Below, one piece after another: positions 12,301 through 24,891 of a stretch of 64,000 nucleotides of DNA; the stretch's first letter is position 1, and each line of letters opens with the position of its first letter. This stretch comes from Purshia tridentata (taxonomy: Eukaryota > Streptophyta > Magnoliopsida > Rosales > Rosaceae), in contig QANT01004633.1 in the NCBI GenBank assembly GCA_003254885.1, positions 41,043 to 105,042 of the forward strand, read 5' to 3'. A model generated the notes under the pieces. It was not told where the DNA came from. It did not search any database and worked only from the letters and a program-made list of their open reading frames with translations. The translations under genes were made by a program, and so were the position numbers.

Positions 12301-15300
12301 TGAATGGGAGCGCCCCACACAGGTCCCACATGCTTGATCTATATCTCAACCGATCCTCTCCATTTGGACTGATAGAGAGAGAGAGAAGAGACTTATTATT
12401 CTGTTTGGCATCCACATGCGCAAACAATACATACAGAAACAAACAAAAAAGAATTGTTTTATTTTTTTTACTAGTGTAGGGATTGAGAGAGAGCAATTAA
12501 GCCTGAGCTAAGATATTCCCTTACCTACACTCTTCCAGTTCTCCTTGTCATCATCAACACCTGCGAACTGGAATGCTGGCAGTAGATGGACATGAGTAAT
12601 ACCAGCATTTGATAATTTCTTCAATTGACGTACACCGGCTGAATCCTTCAAGCAGTACATGCATACTGTTAATTAGTATACACTCATAGTATTTCTTTTT
12701 CCTTCCATCTATCATGTAAGATCCACATGTAACTGAATAATTAGCGTGCTTACAAAAGACCAATCAGAATGAAATATGCATGTACAAGATACAAAAACAA
12801 AGGCAACTAGGCGTTATCCGTTCTGGTGTGCAAAGGTTACCCATTAGACAACCACTCATGAAAATGTTTTTATTTTACATTTTGGTTTCCAAGTTTGAAT
12901 TAGTAGACTTTTCGGTATGCTTGGGTTACACCCTCTTTGGTGCTTTCTTCTTATGATACAAAGAGGTAGAGAAAATTTCATATTCTTCTCAGAGCAACAG
13001 CTTTGTTAATCATCAGCGCAGAAAAATAGAACTACCTGTAAAGTGAAGGCTAGATATCCACCACGAAATTCAGGATGCACAGTCTGGTCACTGGCACTGT
13101 AACAGCAACTCAGTAAATTAGAAGGACATAAACCTACAGAATTAAGTGCAATACCAAAACAATAATCATATCTCGAGAAACAAACACATTTCTCGTCAAA
13201 CAATATCATATATTACTTGAAACCTCTTTTTAGAAAATTGGCTGAAAGTGGAATTATATAGATCTTTCAGGTTTTGAAGTGATAAGGCATAAAACTTCCT
13301 ACCAGACTTCTCCTGTCCCAAGAACTCTAGAAGTAGCTAAATAATACATGAAAATCCTATAATGTGTAATCTTTAAATGTTTTTATGATTTTCATATTTT
13401 TTCAAATAAGATTTGAAGAAGAGTAATTATAAATAATCAAACTATAAATTACCTGAAATCTCTTATGTGCAACTCATAAATACTCATGTCAGAAAAAGAA
13501 AGTAAATCACGTTTCTCATCTACCAATTTATCCCATCCTTCAGGTTTCGTATTATCAGAATCAAGATTGATCAACAATGTCCGCCTGCCATCTGCTGACA
13601 GCCTACTCCAAGAAAAATAAAAAAGTTATTAAATCATGGGAAATGTCAATACCTAGGCATAAATATCAATGTCCATGACTGAAAACATATACAAGCAGAT
13701 AGTAGTCATAACTTTAGAATATGGAAACACCTTAGCTATTTTCGGATAACTGTAGGCTAAATGAAACAACCAGCATACCCTCTAGCATATGGATCGTTTG
13801 CATAGCATTTTTCAATTTTCAAAGTGCTGGGATGGTATACAGAGACTTCATAGACATAATAGCAGCCTTCCCAACTTTTTGGTCCTTTAGTACTCCAAAC
13901 GCCATTAACTTCCTCAAGCTGCACAACTTCTAGAGGATTCCCACCTGATGGATCCTTATATATGCAAACACATACTGCCTGGTTTGAAGAAACACGTGAT
14001 TGCTTACATAAGTAGGACTGAGAGAGCATGGCTAGTAGGTAATAAAAACTTTGTTTAATTTGTAAAATACCTGAGCAGTAGGAGCCCAAAGGTAAAGTGA
14101 CACAGCTTCTTTTGAATAAATTCCACCAAGGGGGCCATTATATGAGAACAATTCATCTAGGATACCGGGTATCTGCAGTCCAGTAGCATCAATGCACCTT
14201 CCATCAGCTGTATAACATGAAAACAGACACTGATAACTGAGACCCAAAATTGTTAATCTAACAGTGCATTGATCATACGGGCAAAGAGCAAATGTACCAA
14301 TTTTCTTACAATTGAAAGTAGCTACTGCCAATTGGCATTTGAGAAGAAGTTTGGCGTCCAAATCAGGGGGCACATTAAAAGCTCTGTAATCTTTGATATG
14401 AGGGAATTTTTCTTTCACCTAACAACATTCATATTGAAACATGGGTCGGTCCTAAGCAATGTTTCAAAACTTCTCAAGAGGTTGCATGCAAGAAAAATAA
14501 AGAATAAAAAGATCACTGATTCTACAGATAACAGAACACATTACATTTGCTGGAAGCCCGTGTCTATCTTCTTCAAGCTTAACTTTTACATCTTCACCTG
14601 TTAGTAAAGAAGTCTCATTAAACTTCTAGACTTCTTTTTTTGGCCCAATTAAACTTCTAGACTTTTAATAATCATGATTCATGACTGGGAAGTAAGAGTT
14701 AGTAAAGTGCTTACCTAGAACTCCATCAGTTCTAACTGATAAAGCAGCAGTTTTACTAGCGAATAAGTAGCAGGAACCATTTCCAACATCCACATTCCAG
14801 GCAATAATTGATTCGCTAACCCAGAATGCCCGTGAATACAACAAGCTACCCTGAAACTGATCACCATTCTACACAAATTACAAGGTCTTAACTTAACAGT
14901 AACATTTAACAGCATAAATGAATTATATCAATTCACTCTTTATATATAATGTGAGTCCGACTATAAATGTAAGAAAGTTTGAATCTTTATTTAAAACGCA
15001 TTTTAAAAACTCAAATTTCTTGCTTTACGTTTCTTAAAATTTACCCTTTTTTTGAACTGCTTTGATTACAATATTGAAATACTTTTCGGGTTTCTTGTTT
15101 CTGGGACCAAATTTAAATGCAGCATTAGCTTCCGAAAAGCAAAGAAAACACTTTGGAAATTCTGAAAGTTGAGAGAGGGAACCTGAGATGTTGAAGTGGA
15201 CTCCTCCTCGGCAGACATGTACAAAGAGGACGAGCTTTGAAGGGGTTTCCTGAAAAGCTTCGCGGAATGGAGTGGAAGTGAGAGGAGGGGATTCGCTTTG

Positions 15301-15422
15301 GAGGCGAAACGGCACCGTTTTGAAGAAGACGGAGAGCACGTGGCACGGCGTTGAGGAGGGAAGCCGCGGTTGGACGTCGGAGATGAGTAAAGGAAAAGTG
15401 GAGACGAATATAAACAAGTCAT
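6395..15422 (-). CDS. PU1: Plastid limit dextrinase (pullulanase-type starch debranching enzyme), 28 exons
   Basis: Hydrolyses alpha-1,6 branches of limit dextrins in plastids during starch breakdown and amylopectin trimming (family knowledge, GH13_13). Exons on minus: 15422-15183, 14850-14715, 14597-14545, 14418-14310, 14207-14071, 13978-13779, 13602-13453, 13096-13036, 12645-12525, 12088-11998, 11912-11819, 11521-11426, 11295-11155, 10921-10871, 10786-10716, 10557-10465, 9948-9858, 9382-9311, 8836-8780, 8462-8394, 8243-8187, 8106-8032, 7876-7788, 7517-7440, 7272-7134, 6922-6813, 6727-6628, 6508-6395. All phases join, giving 964 aa; the Arabidopsis protein is about the same length. The first ~65 residues are a Ser/Arg-rich transit peptide. 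A CBM48-like domain lies near 205-310. GH13 motifs: VVLDVVYNH (473-481), [10 protein letters not shown] with nucleophile D550, YGEGW with acid/base E587, SAHDNE with D719. An in-frame ATG at 15539 would add 39 residues; 15422 fits the family better. Confidence 0.95.
9921..10074. repeat. 77-bp tandem duplication over a PU1 exon/intron boundary
   Basis: Two adjacent copies (9921-9997 and 9998-10074) differ at one base that I can see (CATTAAAACTG versus CACTAAAACTG). Copy 1 contains the start of PU1 exon 17 with its 3' splice acceptor. Copy 2, upstream in the gene, is a second copy of that acceptor lying inside the intron. Confidence 0.95.
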
Positions 15423-15539
15423 TGGGTTTTGAGAGAGAAAGCTGTGAATCTCTAGATGGGCTGCTATATTTAAGAACAGAGCTATTCTGTTTTTTCGGTT
15501 ACAAGTTTTTTGAAGGGTACTCATCATTTCATGACACAC

Positions 15540-16463
15540 CCTTGGTTCCTAGAAATTAATCATTAGATACAAAAACTGAAAAATAGACAAAAATAACACA
15601 TTTGTACAAGTGGTCTATAACAATAGAACTCAAAACTTATCTTTGCAAATAACACATTTTGGACATGAATTATCTCAAATGCTCCTTCTCCCTCCTACAC
15701 CATCTCCACTCTCACCTACATAAAAATAAAATAAAAATTTGAAGCCCAACCCTTACAACTCGCAATTCCCATTCACTTTTATGAACTTGTTACTTACAAT
15801 ACTTACGACCGAAATTGTTGAAAGATTCGTTAAGAATATCGTAGTCCTTTTAATGACATTTGACCATTTTGTCCAATCTTCCCCAATCTTCCCATTTTGT
15901 CCTTCAATACAATTAACAAAAATTTAAAAAAGTTATCTTAAACCTTCACACCATGTTCATGCCTTTATCTTCATGCCATGCCACACCCCTTAGCCGTAAC
16001 ACTGAAATGTTGCAAATCCAAGACCACGATTACCCTGCAATTCGCAAAATTTCTCACTCATTAGCATGTGCCTTCATGATACATATGATGGCTCAATGGT
16101 TCAAATTAAGAAAGCAACATCCACAGTTAATTTCATTGAGTTGCGGCATGCATTAGTCTAAACCAACCAACCCTCCAAGTGGAGTGGACTCAGTTCTTGG
16201 AAAATTCCAGTTAAACTTGGTCTTGCTATGTGGAAACTTGATTCCCTGCTGAACCCTTTTGTGGGATACGGAAGTTTTGCCGTGGATGCTTTTTTTGAGA
16301 GTATATCTCACATCAAAAATGTAAAGTTAAGTTACAAAATAGAATATCTCAATTTCGGGCCTTTTCACGCATAATCAATTAGCCTTGGATTAATGCTTTA
16401 AGTTCTACGGCTTTTAAAGTAAGTTTAGTGAAAATGTGGCAATCATGAACGTAAATTTAATTA
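15540..16463. other. Non-coding interval, PU1 upstream region
   Basis: This lies between the PU1 5' end and the left border of duplication copy A. No supported coding frame is seen. It should contain the PU1 promoter, but I see no convincing TATA box at an expected distance. Confidence 0.55.
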
Positions 16464-17077
16464 GATGTCCTTTAATGTCATTATGGCAGACAGTACTCAC
16501 CATGAATGGTAGGTATGCATGCTTCACAAAAAAGAAAATCTTTGGGAAGATTTATGATTGTTTCTTTTGGTCATAGTCATAATCATTATGCTACTTTTCT
16601 GCATCAGAAAAGCAAAAGATAGAAGAAATAGCATGAGCAAAATGATGGCTTTTAATTAAACTATACCATCTATCTGAAATTTGGTTACTAACCCCCCCAA
16701 TATACCAACTCTCATAGAAATTGTGATTTGGAGCATATAACTCACATATAATTTCAAGTACAGGATGTATATCCCTTGATGTTTCTCAAATAATTTGGAA
16801 CATTCAACTCCCGTTGATCATTTCACATAATCTACAGAACTAGAGCAGTTACATGCTGAAAGAGAAGATTTGAAGTCTCCATCTGATCCAACAATATGCT
16901 AAAGAAGTTAGGAATGATTTTTATTTCTAAGATGGTGGTGCTTGAAAAAAGTCCAACTGATGCATAGTAGCCGTCCATTTCACGCTGCTACCTTTGCATG
17001 TTTGGCAGTATGAAAGGGATGGGCAGCCTTAGAAAATCAATTGTAAAAGTACAACATTACAGTGTTATGCTGGTTGG

Positions 17078-17973
17078 TCAATGGAGAACAAGCTTCTGGT
17101 ACTTGGTGTTGGGTGGTGAAGAATGATCAGAATTAACAATATCACAGAGACTTCTTTTGTTACTGAAGCAGCTCATATTAGTACTAATGCAGGAGTCTTG
17201 GTGTAGAAGATGTGGTGTTGGAGGAGAGATGGCCACTGGTGGAATTTCAGTGGACTTGAGTTGGGGAGGTGGGTGCTGCCACTGAGGGAGAGGTCCAGCC
17301 AGGAGAAGGTTCTGCAGGAGCGGCCCAGCTTCGATTACGGCTTGCAGTAGCTTTCCTTTCTCTGGCAGTGGCTTCTCAGCTGCCAATTTCAAGGCAGCTT
17401 GTGGTAGTGGTGATGATGACAGTGATGATTGTAGTGGTGGCACAATTGGGTCTGCATTTGGAGATGCAATGATGTTTTCATCAGAGTAAGAAGAGGCAAA
17501 GTGTTTGTTAAAGTCACTGCCTTTTGATTCTTCCTCATTTTGTGAAGCAACTTCTTGTTGTTGTGGTTGTTGCTGTTTCTGTAGTTCTTGCTGCAGCATG
17601 AGTTTGTCCATAATTAGCCTCTGGCATTGTGCTTGAGCTTCATCTTTTTCTTTGATGGCTATGCTTAGGAGATCTTTGAGATGAACAAGGTCTTCTTCTC
17701 TCCTTGCAATCTTCTCCTTTGCTGATAAAATTGTTGTCTCAAGCTCCAAAGTTGTGTACAGCAGAGAATGCCTCAACTCTTCTATTCCCTGCTAAAATTC
17801 AAGATCAAAATTAGACATGCCCTTACTCTTAAAGAACAGCAGCACAAATACATTTACAAGCAGAAAGGGTGAAAATTTAATATTACCTCTTCTTGAAAGC
17901 AGAATTCCCAACCAAAAGGACTGCACTGATCCTTCATTGTTTTTGTTGCAGGGTTGCAAATGCCAGAGGCCAT
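17078..17973 (-). CDS. DUF1635 family protein, copy A
   Basis: Two exons on minus, 17973-17887 and 17788-17078, giving 265 aa. Function is unknown; the family (DUF1635) is plant-specific. Exon 1 encodes MASGICNPATKTMKDQ and continues to FQEE. Exon 2 opens with GIEELRHSLLYTTLELE, followed by a heptad-like coiled coil rich in Glu/Lys (about residues 34-95), a Gln-rich stretch near 95-108, and a Ser/Pro-rich C-terminal half with 'LQNLLLAGPLPQW'. No signal peptide or membrane segment is seen. Copy B at 24892-25783 is about 94% identical. A TATA-like TATAAATG on minus near 18092-18100 lies about 120 bp before the ATG and is conserved in copy B. Confidence 0.9.
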
Positions 17974-18091
17974 CGGAAAGGCTAATGTAATTAAGAGTAC
18001 TTTGGCTTCTATTTCCTTGTTACTACTCTCTCTTTATCTTCTTCTCCTTCGTGTGACACGAGGTTGGACAAAAACACAAAAGGCCAAAAGC

Positions 18092-18100
18092 ATTTATAGA
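18092..18100 (-). promoter_or_regulatory. TATA box candidate for DUF1635 copy A
   Basis: On the minus strand the sequence reads CTATAAATG, about 120 bp upstream of the ATG at 17973. The same element is kept in the duplicate copy (about 25916-25924). Confidence 0.55.
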
Positions 18101-21100
18101 AGGTCAATTGCGCGCCAAGTGCTATATGTACACAAAGGACTAAACTTTGTAGCCTTCTAGAAGTGAATGTGAACTCATTGAGACCTAGTCTTCTTCTTCA
18201 ACTGGCACCGTTTTATTATAGCCAGCCGTGGATCGGACGTGCACATGAGAGTATATGGTCTCACAAAAGGTAATGTTACACATATTATTGACTACATTAT
18301 TTGCTATATCTATATATATATATACTATCCTCAGTAATGTGTAGAATATAATTAATAATGTGATCAGTAAATGTGGTATCCAATAATTTTATTGTTCGGC
18401 AAGCCGAAAGTCATATTTGGTATTGATTCTATTGAACAGGACCTTATTGAATTAAACAATAAGACCAGCCATAACCATACTTTAATGTTGGAGATCAATT
18501 TCCTTGGTTAGGCTTAAAAAAAAAGTCATATTTGATGATGATTAAAGCCATTTGATCTGCCTGGCCAAAAAAAAAAAAAAAGCCATTTGATCTGGAACAC
18601 TTTTTTGCTTTTGTAGTTTAAGCTCAGGTGTTCTGTTTGACTCTTAAAGGGAAAAATGTGGCGGGCTCTATATATATTGTGGTTATTAAACTATAGCATC
18701 ATGTATTATTGTCTCTTTCATTTGCTGCTACCATTGTTCAAAGTTTGATTCTTCTAATTGGTAATAGTAACCAAATCAAGAAATTGCGGCTGTCAAAATA
18801 CAGAATCCTTTCTGGATAAGGTTGTGTAATTTGTGTTAAAGAAAAAAATAGATATATTTTAATATTACAATCATAAAATGAATTGTTATAATCACTTCAT
18901 AGATTATTTTATATTATGATTGCATTACTAATGCCTCTCATAAAAAAATTTCATTATTAATGGCATCTAAGGTTTTCCTTCAGCAATTTAATTCTCTTTA
19001 TTTATATGAGAATGGGAACAGAAATCGAATTGAATTATTATCGGAATGATCATTAACTATATTGTGCTCATGCAACAAAACTTTTTCTATTAATTTATCT
19101 CAATAATTCAGTTTGTTCATTCAAACTGAAATGTCTTTGAGTCATTTTGAAGCGAGTGAATTAGCTAACTATTATTAGATGAAGTACCATTTTTAGGAAT
19201 GTGATTCAAACTTTGAAAATGAAACTCAAATAGTAAAGCAAAAATATCTGATGTCATTGTATGTCATAGAATTAAAATGATATTTTCTCTGCTGCACATG
19301 CATGCATGTAACAATGTCTGCATGCACATCTACAATGTCTTCCTCCTCCTCTCGTTCATATCTCTGTGTGGTAAGTCAGAGAAGGGAGCGGACCCAAAAA
19401 CAATCTTCAAAAGTTTGGGCAGAGGAGATAATGGTAGGGTCCTTGAGGACCCTCTTTAGGGTAATAAATTTATCCATACATAAAAATATTTAGAGGAAAA
19501 TGCATGGCTTCCAATTTGCTAATTTATCCTTGATGATTGGAAAATTTGTCCTGCAATTCCTTGGGTGTGGGTCACCCATCTTCATATTCTTCATGCACCA
19601 TGCTTCACTCCACATTGGCATACACACATGTAGAATATTCAACCCAAAAATAAAACATGAAAATTATGTGGGCTCTTGGTGTGGAGCAATTACAATGTGA
19701 CACCTCACAATATTGGAATATGCTTTTTTGTACCATTTGGTTTCTCTGTTTTAGTACAAAAAGAGAGATCAAAGGAGGAGACAGAGATTTGAACTCTTAA
19801 TTGAATGAGAAGTAAATGTAATACTTGATATGTTAAACCCCATATAATAAGAATTGGGTATTTTCAATTTAACATCTTAATAAATATTTCTTCACCAATT
19901 AATTGAATGTTAAATGCTCAAACTTTAGCATGGTATCGCAACTTGAACTCCTACAATCAACCTCCTAATATAACTTGACGTTAGACAGAACCAAAAGGAC
20001 ATGTGAAAAAACTAACAAGGTCCCAACTACTAAAACCAATTTCCCTATTATCTCTTTCATAAATTGCCTTCTTGGTGTAAAATATGCATATCTAGTCAAG
20101 AGTAGTGTCACAATATTCCAAATGATGTAAAGCATACTTGTTGTCAAAACAAGCTTTTTTTGTCAAGTTGGTCATTGTTTATGCTTTCTTTTTTTCTAAT
20201 TTCGTTAGTGCAATAACGCCTATTGGAGTTGCAAAGGGTGATCATATATGAATGATGTAAGAATCGACCTTTTTGTCACTTTGCTGTCTTGCATGTGAGA
20301 CTCTGACAGAGAGTGAGTGATCGGTATTGGGCCATACCCTCAGATTGTCATCTCATCAAACATTCCTTATTAAAAAGATTGATAAACAGTGTATTATTTA
20401 CAGGGGAATGAGGAATTGATAGATATCAAAAAGAATTGAAGAGATGGGAAAAGGGTTCCAATCTATAAACTGTTTTGGATTCTAACCTCAAACAACCTGT
20501 CATTCTTGTTGACTATTGTCACTGGGATCTGTATGTGAAAGGCAACGAGTTCTTTCCAATGATTATATCTTAGTGCTTCGTTCAGAAACCTTCAGAATTT
20601 TATCTTTAGACCAATTGGCAAATACCCATCTTGAAATTAGTGGGGGAAAAATAACAAAGAGGGAAATGACAATGAAATTCATCAAATGTAGCCTTAGGGA
20701 TAATACCTACATGTATAAAACTTTGGATTTTAAACAATACACAATGAAACTCCCATATTAGTTTTGGTATGTAAAACCCAAAAAAGAACTGAGAGCACAT
20801 CGATTGAATTAGAGAGATAATGTTCTTAACATATATAGAAGTTATTAGACCTTTTTGTTTCACTGATAAAAATGGTAATGGTTCTTCTTAGTTCTAATGT
20901 AAATGAATTTGTAGACTAAATCAAACTACCTGCGATATATATTTACTGTTGTATTTAACTGCAACATAACTTCAAAATGATGTTCCAGAGGTATGCAATT
21001 GATCAAAAAATGAAAAAGAAAAATTACATTTAGTTCCCTCTTCATTCTTGCATGTTCCTATATATCATTACCACGTGCATATGCAAACGTATTATCAGAC

Positions 21101-21484
21101 CAAGTCGATATTGATAATGTCAAGATCTACCATATCTCATATTGAACCAGTAAATGAAGAACACGAACAAAATAAAATAAAAAAATACAAACTTTTACTA
21201 CCATATCTCATATGAATCCGTGTAAGGCACGAGTGAAGACTCTATTCTTCAATACTAATTATATGATTTTCTGCAACAGAATTCTCTCTACAGAACAAAG
21301 AGAGAAGACTTAGGGTTTGGTGGATGAAGATGGAAGAAATAGGGTTATGAGAGGAGGGGTGTGGCTCAAACCTGGTTGGGATTTGGAGTGTGTAAAAAGA
21401 CTTTTTTTGTTTTTTTCAAATAACAAGTTAAAATCTTAAAAGGAAGTAGTCCGTGTGAAGAGAGGAAAAGGGGGCGCACAAACC

Positions 21485-21492
21485 TATAAATA
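21485..21492 (+). promoter_or_regulatory. TATA box candidate of the kelch-like pseudogene
   Basis: TATAAATA lies about 100 bp upstream of the ATG at 21592, a normal plant spacing. It suggests the locus still carries core promoter sequence even though its reading frame is broken. Confidence 0.45.
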
Positions 21493-21591
21493 AAGGCTTA
21501 AGGGCGTGGTGCTCGGAACCGTGAAAGTTGAGAAATTGGAAAACCTATCTAATTTGCTTAGGGTTTGGGGCTTTGGGGGAATAGCGATAGC

Positions 21592-22791
21592 ATGAAGAGG
21601 AAGAGAAGCGGAGGGATTGAGATGAATGGAGAAGAAGCCACAGGTGGTGTGAAAGAAAAGCTATACGTATGTTGCATCGAGTACAAAGAAGAGCAGGTTG
21701 CTTATGTTGTGCATGAAATGAGAGTAAGCGATTTGTTATCATCAGATTGCTCCTCCAGCGATACTGAAATCCCATCCCGCCAAGTGGCTTATAGGGCGGG
21801 TAAGGATCTTATGAATTATGGGGGTTGCGGGATTATGGGCACCAAAATCCTTTTCGCCGGAGGCTTTAAATACAAGAGCTACCGAAGCGACGGCGCATCC
21901 AAGGGGTCTACAAGAATTTATGCGTAAGAGACTAGTGGTGGCCGGTGATAGTGATACAACAATCCCCGTGTATGAAGCATTGGCGGATGATATTCCAAAC
22001 AGGAAAATATGAAACATGGCTGCAAGAGGTGGACGGAAAACTCTATGCTCTCCCCAGTACGTTCAATAATTTATCTGAGACACCATCTTTCGAGGTATTC
22101 GATCCGGCACTCGGGAAATGGTCGACCCTGCCTATACCTCCATTTATCGAAGGTCCGTATCACTACTGTGACCCTTTTGCTACCTACTACTCTTATGCAG
22201 TTTTGTCCAACACCGTCCTTTTCTCCTCTGTACATGTTCCATATATTTTCTCATTCGACTTTTCTAAACCACATTCCAATTGGGAGATTACAGGGTCTAT
22301 GTTCAAAGGTCTCCCTTGTCCTTTACCCTTTCCTGGAAAAGCTTTAACTTTGCTAGATGATGATGATTGCCTAATGTTTACGTATCAGTACACTGATTGT
22401 TTAGCTTCGCCGATAGTAGTGTACCAAATGTTCAATGATAGTATGCACATTATTAAACGTCTGGATTTGCCAAACTACCAATTGCCTGAATACATGTCCC
22501 GCCCACTCCAGTATAGTGTTTTTCAATCTAGGAGATCGAAAACTCTGCCTTTTTATGGCCTGTTACATGGACTCTATGACTTGTGATTGGATGCCTCAGA
22601 CTCAGCCTGGGTTTGTGCGTTTTTTTGTGGTAACCTTAGAATTCTCCAAAAGGGACATTCATTCGGTTTCCGAATCAAAACGGGACGTCCACATCCTTAA
22701 TACTCGCACCTTTGATCGCAAGCCATGCCGTGAAGATAAAGAAGATCCTACCGGCCATGTGTCGCTTCTTGGTTGCTTTTTGCCGCTGTAA
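21592..22791 (+). pseudogene. Kelch-like beta-propeller gene, frameshifted
   Basis: A single gene is spread over three frames. Frame 1 starts MKRKRSGGIEMNGEE and runs to STRIYA, where a TAA at about 21925 interrupts. Sequence homologous to the expected continuation (VVAGDSDTTIPVYEALADD) lies in frame 2 up to about 22012. Frame 3 then runs from about 22005 (TGKYETWLQEVDGKLYA) through a kelch-like FEVFDPALGKWSTLPIPPF to about 22520. The C-terminal part (NLGDRKLCLFMACYM to LLGCFLPL) is back in frame 1. That is one stop and at least three frame changes. I see no F-box. A related fragment sits at 5826-6125. The family resembles uncharacterised plant kelch/galactose-oxidase-like proteins. Splicing could rescue some breaks, but none shows a convincing GT-AG pair. 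Confidence 0.8.
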
Positions 22792-23434
22792 GTTAATCTT
22801 GCTCTTGCTGCTCGTTAATTATATTATATATGCATGCATGGTTTGTGCGCATGCCTGCCTCAGAGAAATATTCATAAATATGTAATTCATTTCTGTCCTC
22901 CTTTGTTAATTTTTTCGTGTCAAAGTGCTAAACAACATCATATCCACCCTAGGTAACTTGCTCGACCATCTTGCAGAATCATAATATGATCATTATAGCC
23001 TTCTTAATTGTAAAGGTTGACTGAAAAAGATATAATCTAATTACAACTCGATTGTATATATTCTCTGGCTGTTGATGATGTCATTTTTTTCATTGATTCT
23101 TTTCATCTGCAACAAATGAAGCACCCCTGCTACGAAAACTTTCTGAAGCAGAAACAGGAAACTTCTCATGGGCATTTGATACATTTTTAGATTATCAACT
23201 AATAAATTATAAGGTACGTACATTGCTAGAACAGCTGCTTTATATACCTTTATATGTATTTGATTGTATTGGAGGTTTTTTCTTTTTTCTTTGTCAAAAT
23301 ATTTGACTTGCTTGACATGGCTGCATTGGAGATTTGCATTTTGGTATATTTGAATGACAATAGGGCCTTAAGCTTTAAGCTTCTATCCTTAATCTGTTCC
23401 CCTTCTTTCTCCACCATTAGTTTTCTAATTGCTT
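22792..23434. other. Non-coding interval
   Basis: AT-rich sequence between the kelch-like pseudogene and the UGT fragment. No supported feature is seen. Confidence 0.5.
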
Positions 23435-23830
23435 TTTAAATCTCACCTCTCTCCATCCCATTCTCTAACAGCAACCCAACCTTCCAAACTTGGCCTATAT
23501 ATCTTGCATTCACAGTTTGATCAGCTAAACATGGCATACAAGCGTACAACCCCCTCACAAATTCTCTCCCCTACTGTGAGTCTCCAACCGCTTGATGGGC
23601 CAGTGCTTCTTTTTGGGGAGCCCATTTCACAATGTGCCCTCCTCCATTCAAAGCCTCTACAAACCCACTTGGTAATGGTTCGAGCCATTCTGACCCATGA
23701 ACTAATCCGGGTCGAACCACCCACAAGAAGGGTTGTCGCTGTTGGCTAGTCCCCAAGCTATCTCCAAAAATTGGGCTTCCTTTATTGCAGCAAGGCTCCC
23801 AAAGCTGGTCAAAGTCATTACATATTGTTT
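23435..23830 (-). pseudogene. UDP-glycosyltransferase fragment (UGT76-like, PSPG box region)
   Basis: The minus strand encodes, across shifted frames, [20 protein letters not shown], then [20 protein letters not shown], then [20 protein letters not shown], then [19 protein letters not shown] and [14 protein letters not shown]. This is the C-terminal half of a family-1 glycosyltransferase including the PSPG motif that binds the UDP-sugar. The core of the motif after the AVG residues (where the family has a His/Asn/Gly/Trp/Asn run) is deleted, frames shift, and both ends are missing. It is a decayed fragment of about 130 codons with no promoter or N-terminal acceptor domain. UGT76-like assignment is by resemblance only. 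Confidence 0.85.
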
Positions 23831-24275
23831 CTTATTCATTGAGATTTTGCTAGCGTCAATGATCCAAAGAGAGAAAAAAGTTTCAATCTATCCAAAAGAT
23901 CCATATTATTTTGGATAAAAATGTACCCTTTAAGACCTATTCATTTATTTATAGACCCCAAATTAATAAAAAAAAATTTATGGACCTTTGTTGCTTTTAA
24001 TTGTCACATGATTAGGATTTAAGGGTCATGCTAGCTAAGCCAACTACACTAAATTACAATTTATATTAGCTAACATAGAACTACAACATAGCAAAAGGTC
24101 TCACTGTGTCTTGGTTCCAGTTAGGTCAATTGCTAATAGATGGATCAATTTTTTGACTTGGCTATTGATAAGTTAGTTCAATAATTCACTATTGACCTCC
24201 TATTGTAAGCATTTTTTCTTTCCAATATCAATATATTCAACTGACTTCCTGACCTTCCATTGCACATGCTCTTAA
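23831..24275. other. Non-coding interval before duplication copy B
   Basis: AT-rich, no supported gene. Ends at the left border of copy B. Confidence 0.5.
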
Positions 24276-24891
24276 ATGTCCTTTGATGTTATTATGACAG
24301 ACAGTACTCACCATAAATGGTAGGTATGCATGCTTCACAAAAAGGAAAATCTTTGGGAAGATTTATGATTGTTTGTTTTGGTCATAGTCACAATCATTAT
24401 GCCACTTTTCTGCATCAGAAAAGCAAAAGATAGAAGAAATAGCATGAGCACAATAATTATGGCTTTTAATTAAACTATACCATCTTTCTGAAATTTGGTT
24501 ACTAGCCCCCCCCAATGTACCAACTTACAGAAATTGCGATTTGGAGCATATAACTCACATAAAAATTCAAGTACTGGATGTATATCCATTGATGGTTTTC
24601 AAATAATTTGGAGCCTTTAACTCCCATTGATCATTTCACATCATCTACAGAACTAGAGCAATTACATGCTGAAAGAGAAGATTTTAAGTCTCCATCTGAT
24701 CCAACAATATGCTAAAGAAGTTAGGAATGATTTTGATTTCTAAGATGGTGGTGCTTGAAAAAGTCCAACAGATGCATAGTAGCCATCCATTTCATGCTGC
24801 TACCTTTGCATGTTTGGCAGTATGAAAGGGATGGGCAGCCTTAGAAAATCAGTTGTAAAAGTACAACATATTACAGTGTTATGCTGGTTGG

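Larger units (their letters stand above)
16464..21130. repeat. Segmental duplication, copy A
   Basis: The sequence matches 24276-28897 over nearly its full length with scattered substitutions and small indels. It starts at the shared block around 'acagtactcaccat' and ends at 'gatattgataatgtcaagat'. It carries one DUF1635 gene with its flanks. Copy A has an extra segment of about 300 bp (about 18840-19160) absent from copy B. Outside the DUF1635 gene no coding frame is supported. Confidence 0.92.

Noticed and set aside
15422-15539. PU1 start at the upstream in-frame ATG (15539)
   Set aside because: It would add 39 residues before the transit peptide; the downstream ATG gives 964 aa, matching the family length.
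20516-20761. Frame conserved in both duplication copies (also at 28370)
   Set aside because: Conserved only because the DNA is duplicated; the copies carry frame-changing indels and different C-termini.
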